A stretch of 6,715 nucleotides of DNA from JAHEFX01 sp964614585 (GTDB lineage: Bacteria; Actinomycetota; Acidimicrobiia; Spongiisociales; JAENVV01), in NCBI GenBank assembly GCA_964614585.1, contig CAZTLW010000127.1, forward strand, positions 1-6,715, written 5' to 3'. The translations under genes were made by a program, and so were the position numbers. Under the pieces are notes generated by a model. That model had not been told where the DNA came from. It ran no database searches and was given only the letters and a program-made list of their open reading frames with translations. Shown here one piece after another: positions 5,499-6,715 of this stretch (position 1 is the first letter of the stretch; each line of letters starts with the position of its first letter).

Positions 5499-6272
5499 GT
5501 GACGCTCCTCCGGCGCGACCCACCCGAACCGACGGGCAAGCCCCCGGTCCTGCTGGTCCACGGTGCCTGGCACGGGGCGTGGTGCTGGGAGCCGTTCTTC
5601 CTGGACTGGTTCGCGGCTCGGGGCCACGTGACCGCGGCGGTCGACCTCACCGGGCACGGTGCCCGAGGCGGAAACCCCCGAGGTGCCACGCTCGGTACCT
5701 ACGTGCGAGACGTGGCCGAGGCCGCCCGCACCCTGGGGGCGCCGCCGGTCGTGGTCGGCCACTCGATGGGCGGAGCGGTCGTCCAGCACTACCTCGAGGG
5801 CTTCTGGGCCCCGGCCGGGGTGTTGGTGGCTGCGAGCCCGACCCACGGTGCGTGGCAGGCGGCGGCACGGGTCGCTCGTCGGGCGCCGGCCGCCTTCGCC
5901 AGGGTCAACCTCGAGTTGCGCCTGGGCCCCATCGTGGAGGACCGTGACGTCGCCCGATGGCTCTTCTTCCGGGACGACGACGACCGCCCGGAGGTCGACG
6001 GGTGGCTCGACCGTCTCGGCGACGAGTCCTACCTCGCCTTCGCGGGCATGCTCGCCGACCTGCCCCGGCCCGGTCGGGTCGACGTGCCGCTGCTGGTGGT
6101 GGCGGCGGAAGCCGACCGGGTGTTCTCGCTGGCCGAGCAGGCCGCCACCGCCGCCGCCCACCGCGCCGAGTTCGTGGTGGTCCCCGGTGCCGCCCACGAC
6201 GTCATGCTGGACCCGGGGTGGGAGGTGGCGGCAGAGGCGATCGCCGAGTTCGTGGATCGAGTGGTCCCGTAG
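5499..6272 (+). CDS. Alpha/beta-fold hydrolase
   Basis: This 257-residue protein has the full alpha/beta hydrolase layout and no signal peptide, so it is probably cytoplasmic. VLLVHGAWHGAWCW (17-30) carries the HG oxyanion-hole turn. VDLTGHG (48-54) is the next strand-loop, and VVGHSMGG (85-92) is the nucleophile elbow with S89. A variable cap region spans about 115-180. LLVVAAEADRV (198-208) supplies the probable acid D206, and PGAAHDVMLD (229-238) supplies the catalytic H233, so the Ser-Asp-His triad is complete. HGAWHGAWCW with GHSMGG resembles esterase, lipase or hydroxynitrile-lyase-like members (AB_hydrolase_6 type), but the substrate is unknown. The GTG at 5499 lies 10 bases after trmL and 8 bases after a -10-like TAGGGT, and gives a normal-length protein. 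The gene ends before a strong GC hairpin. Confidence 0.9.
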   Translation: MTLLRRDPPEPTGKPPVLLVHGAWHGAWCWEPFFLDWFAARGHVTAAVDLTGHGARGGNPRGATLGTYVRDVAEAARTLGAPPVVVGHSMGGAVVQHYLEGFWAPAGVLVAASPTHGAWQAAARVARRAPAAFARVNLELRLGPIVEDRDVARWLFFRDDDDRPEVDGWLDRLGDESYLAFAGMLADLPRPGRVDVPLLVVAAEADRVFSLAEQAATAAAHRAEFVVVPGAAHDVMLDPGWEVAAEAIAEFVDRVVP

Positions 6273-6290
6273 GTCCGTGGCGACATGACC

Positions 6291-6317
6291 GGCACCCGGG
6301 ACGGAGCCCGGGGTGCC
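6291..6317. terminator. Strong GC hairpin between convergent genes, probable bidirectional terminator
   Basis: GGCACCCGGG (6291-6300) pairs with CCCGGGGTGCC (6307-6317) around the loop ACGGAG, giving about 10 base pairs with one bulged G. It sits in the 62-base gap between the 3' ends of the plus-strand hydrolase and the minus-strand HNH gene, which is where a shared terminator is expected. No T-tract follows on either strand. Such hairpins are commonly proposed as terminators in high-GC actinobacteria, but efficiency cannot be judged here. Confidence 0.6.
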
Positions 6318-6334
6318 ATGGCGGGGCGGGGCGT

Positions 6335-6715
6335 TCAGCGGTCGGGCGGTACCAGCCAGCGTCGGTGCACCGGGGAGTGGGGATCGATCTCGAACCCACG
6401 GGTGTGGATCGCGATGTGGTGGTGGAACCAGCACAGCAGGGTGAGGTTGTCCGGGTCGGTGGGTCCGTGGTGCTCGGCGTGGACGATGTGATGGGGCTCG
6501 AGCCGGTAGGTCGACTGGCATCCATCGATCGAGCAGGTGAAACCGTCCCGCCACTCGATGAAGCGCCGGAGCCGAGGCGGGACCTGGCGGGTGGCCGTTC
6601 CGTAGGCCATCGGCGAGCCGTCCTCGATGCGGTCGACGGTGAGAGTGCCCACGCACAAGGCATGGGAGAGTTCCCCGAGCTGGGCGGCGACGCCGTCGAT
6701 CTCGGGGGCGGCATG
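6335..6715 (-). CDS. HNH endonuclease-domain protein, probable DUF222/13E12 family C-terminus (5' end outside window)
   Basis: The frame is open through the right edge, leaving 126 C-terminal residues. TATRQVPPRLRRFIEWRDG (visible residues 40-58) is the linker typical of DUF222-HNH proteins. The HNH/zinc module follows: TCSIDGC (C61, C66), LEPHHIVH (H75, H76), PTDPDN with N90, and LLCWFHHH (C95, H98-H100), then H104. The metal ligands and His-Asn-His core therefore look intact. Actinobacterial proteins of this type usually carry a longer N-terminal DUF222 domain, which would lie beyond the window. Many copies often occur per genome; they are suspected nucleases or repeat-family genes of uncertain role. 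A TTG at 6658 could start a short 107-residue form, but upstream coding continues (the open frame reads HAAPEIDG at the edge), so a truncated larger gene is preferred. The stop is 17 bases from the terminator hairpin. Confidence 0.82.
   Translation of the reverse strand, partial: HAAPEIDGVAAQLGELSHALCVGTLTVDRIEDGSPMAYGTATRQVPPRLRRFIEWRDGFTCSIDGCQSTYRLEPHHIVHAEHHGPTDPDNLTLLCWFHHHIAIHTRGFEIDPHSPVHRRWLVPPDR

Noticed and set aside
1652..5689. A continuous 1345-codon minus-strand open frame spanning permease, ATPase and beyond
   Set aside because: Only the portion from 4213 down is protein-like. The upstream part runs out of frame across the ATPase gene and antisense to trmL, and is Arg/Pro/Gly-rich with no domain. 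It is open because the DNA is GC-rich.
5082..6656. 524-codon minus-strand open frame antisense to trmL and the hydrolase
   Set aside because: Both sense genes show intact catalytic motifs, while this frame is Arg/Pro/His-rich with no recognisable fold.
1..6715. A hidden multi-gene system such as a defence island, CRISPR array, biosynthetic cluster or mobile element
   Set aside because: Apart from the ABC pair, neighbouring genes belong to unrelated common families. I found no direct-repeat array, transposase, integrase, tRNA or attachment-like repeat, and composition looks uniform by eye.

Overview
This is a GC-rich (roughly 70 percent by eye), densely coding stretch of bacterial chromosome, most likely from a high-GC actinomycete-type organism. 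The Acidimicrobiia are a reasonable guess but are not proven. The pointers are the strong G/C bias at third codon positions, GTG starts, an HNH protein with the C-terminal signature of the actinobacterial DUF222/13E12 family, and several genes whose start codon lies only 8-10 bases after a TANNNT element, which suggests leaderless transcripts.

Layout on the left: the 3' part of a sterol/macrolide-type GT-B glycosyltransferase (+), then a small YbaN/DUF454 inner-membrane protein (+), then a MarR-family regulator (+). The regulator runs tail-to-tail into a two-gene ABC operon on the minus strand and overlaps its last 10 bases. That operon reads, right to left, a LolD/MacB-type ATPase followed by an 853-residue duplicated FtsX-type permease, with a TGATG stop/start overlap between them. 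A 94-base divergent region separates the ATPase from trmL (+), a SPOUT tRNA wobble 2'-O-methyltransferase. Next come an alpha/beta hydrolase (+), a strong GC hairpin that probably terminates transcription from both sides, and the 3' end of an HNH-domain gene (-) that leaves the window at its right edge.

How the genes work together: only the ATPase and permease are clearly one functional unit, a type VII (MacB/LolCDE/FtsEX-like) ABC system acting at the membrane. The MarR gene is the only transcription factor here and is a plausible regulator of that system or of itself, but this rests on position alone. TrmL is tRNA-modification housekeeping. The hydrolase, glycosyltransferase and DUF454 protein have recognisable folds without identifiable substrates.

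I see no CRISPR array, tRNA, rRNA, insertion sequence or defence island. No intergenic stretch exceeds about 94 bases. I do not think a new multi-gene system is present. The more interesting signals are architectural: four of four plus-strand genes with visible 5' ends carry a -10-like element at leaderless spacing, one such element contains the upstream stop codon, and a palindrome supplies the stop codons of two convergent genes.
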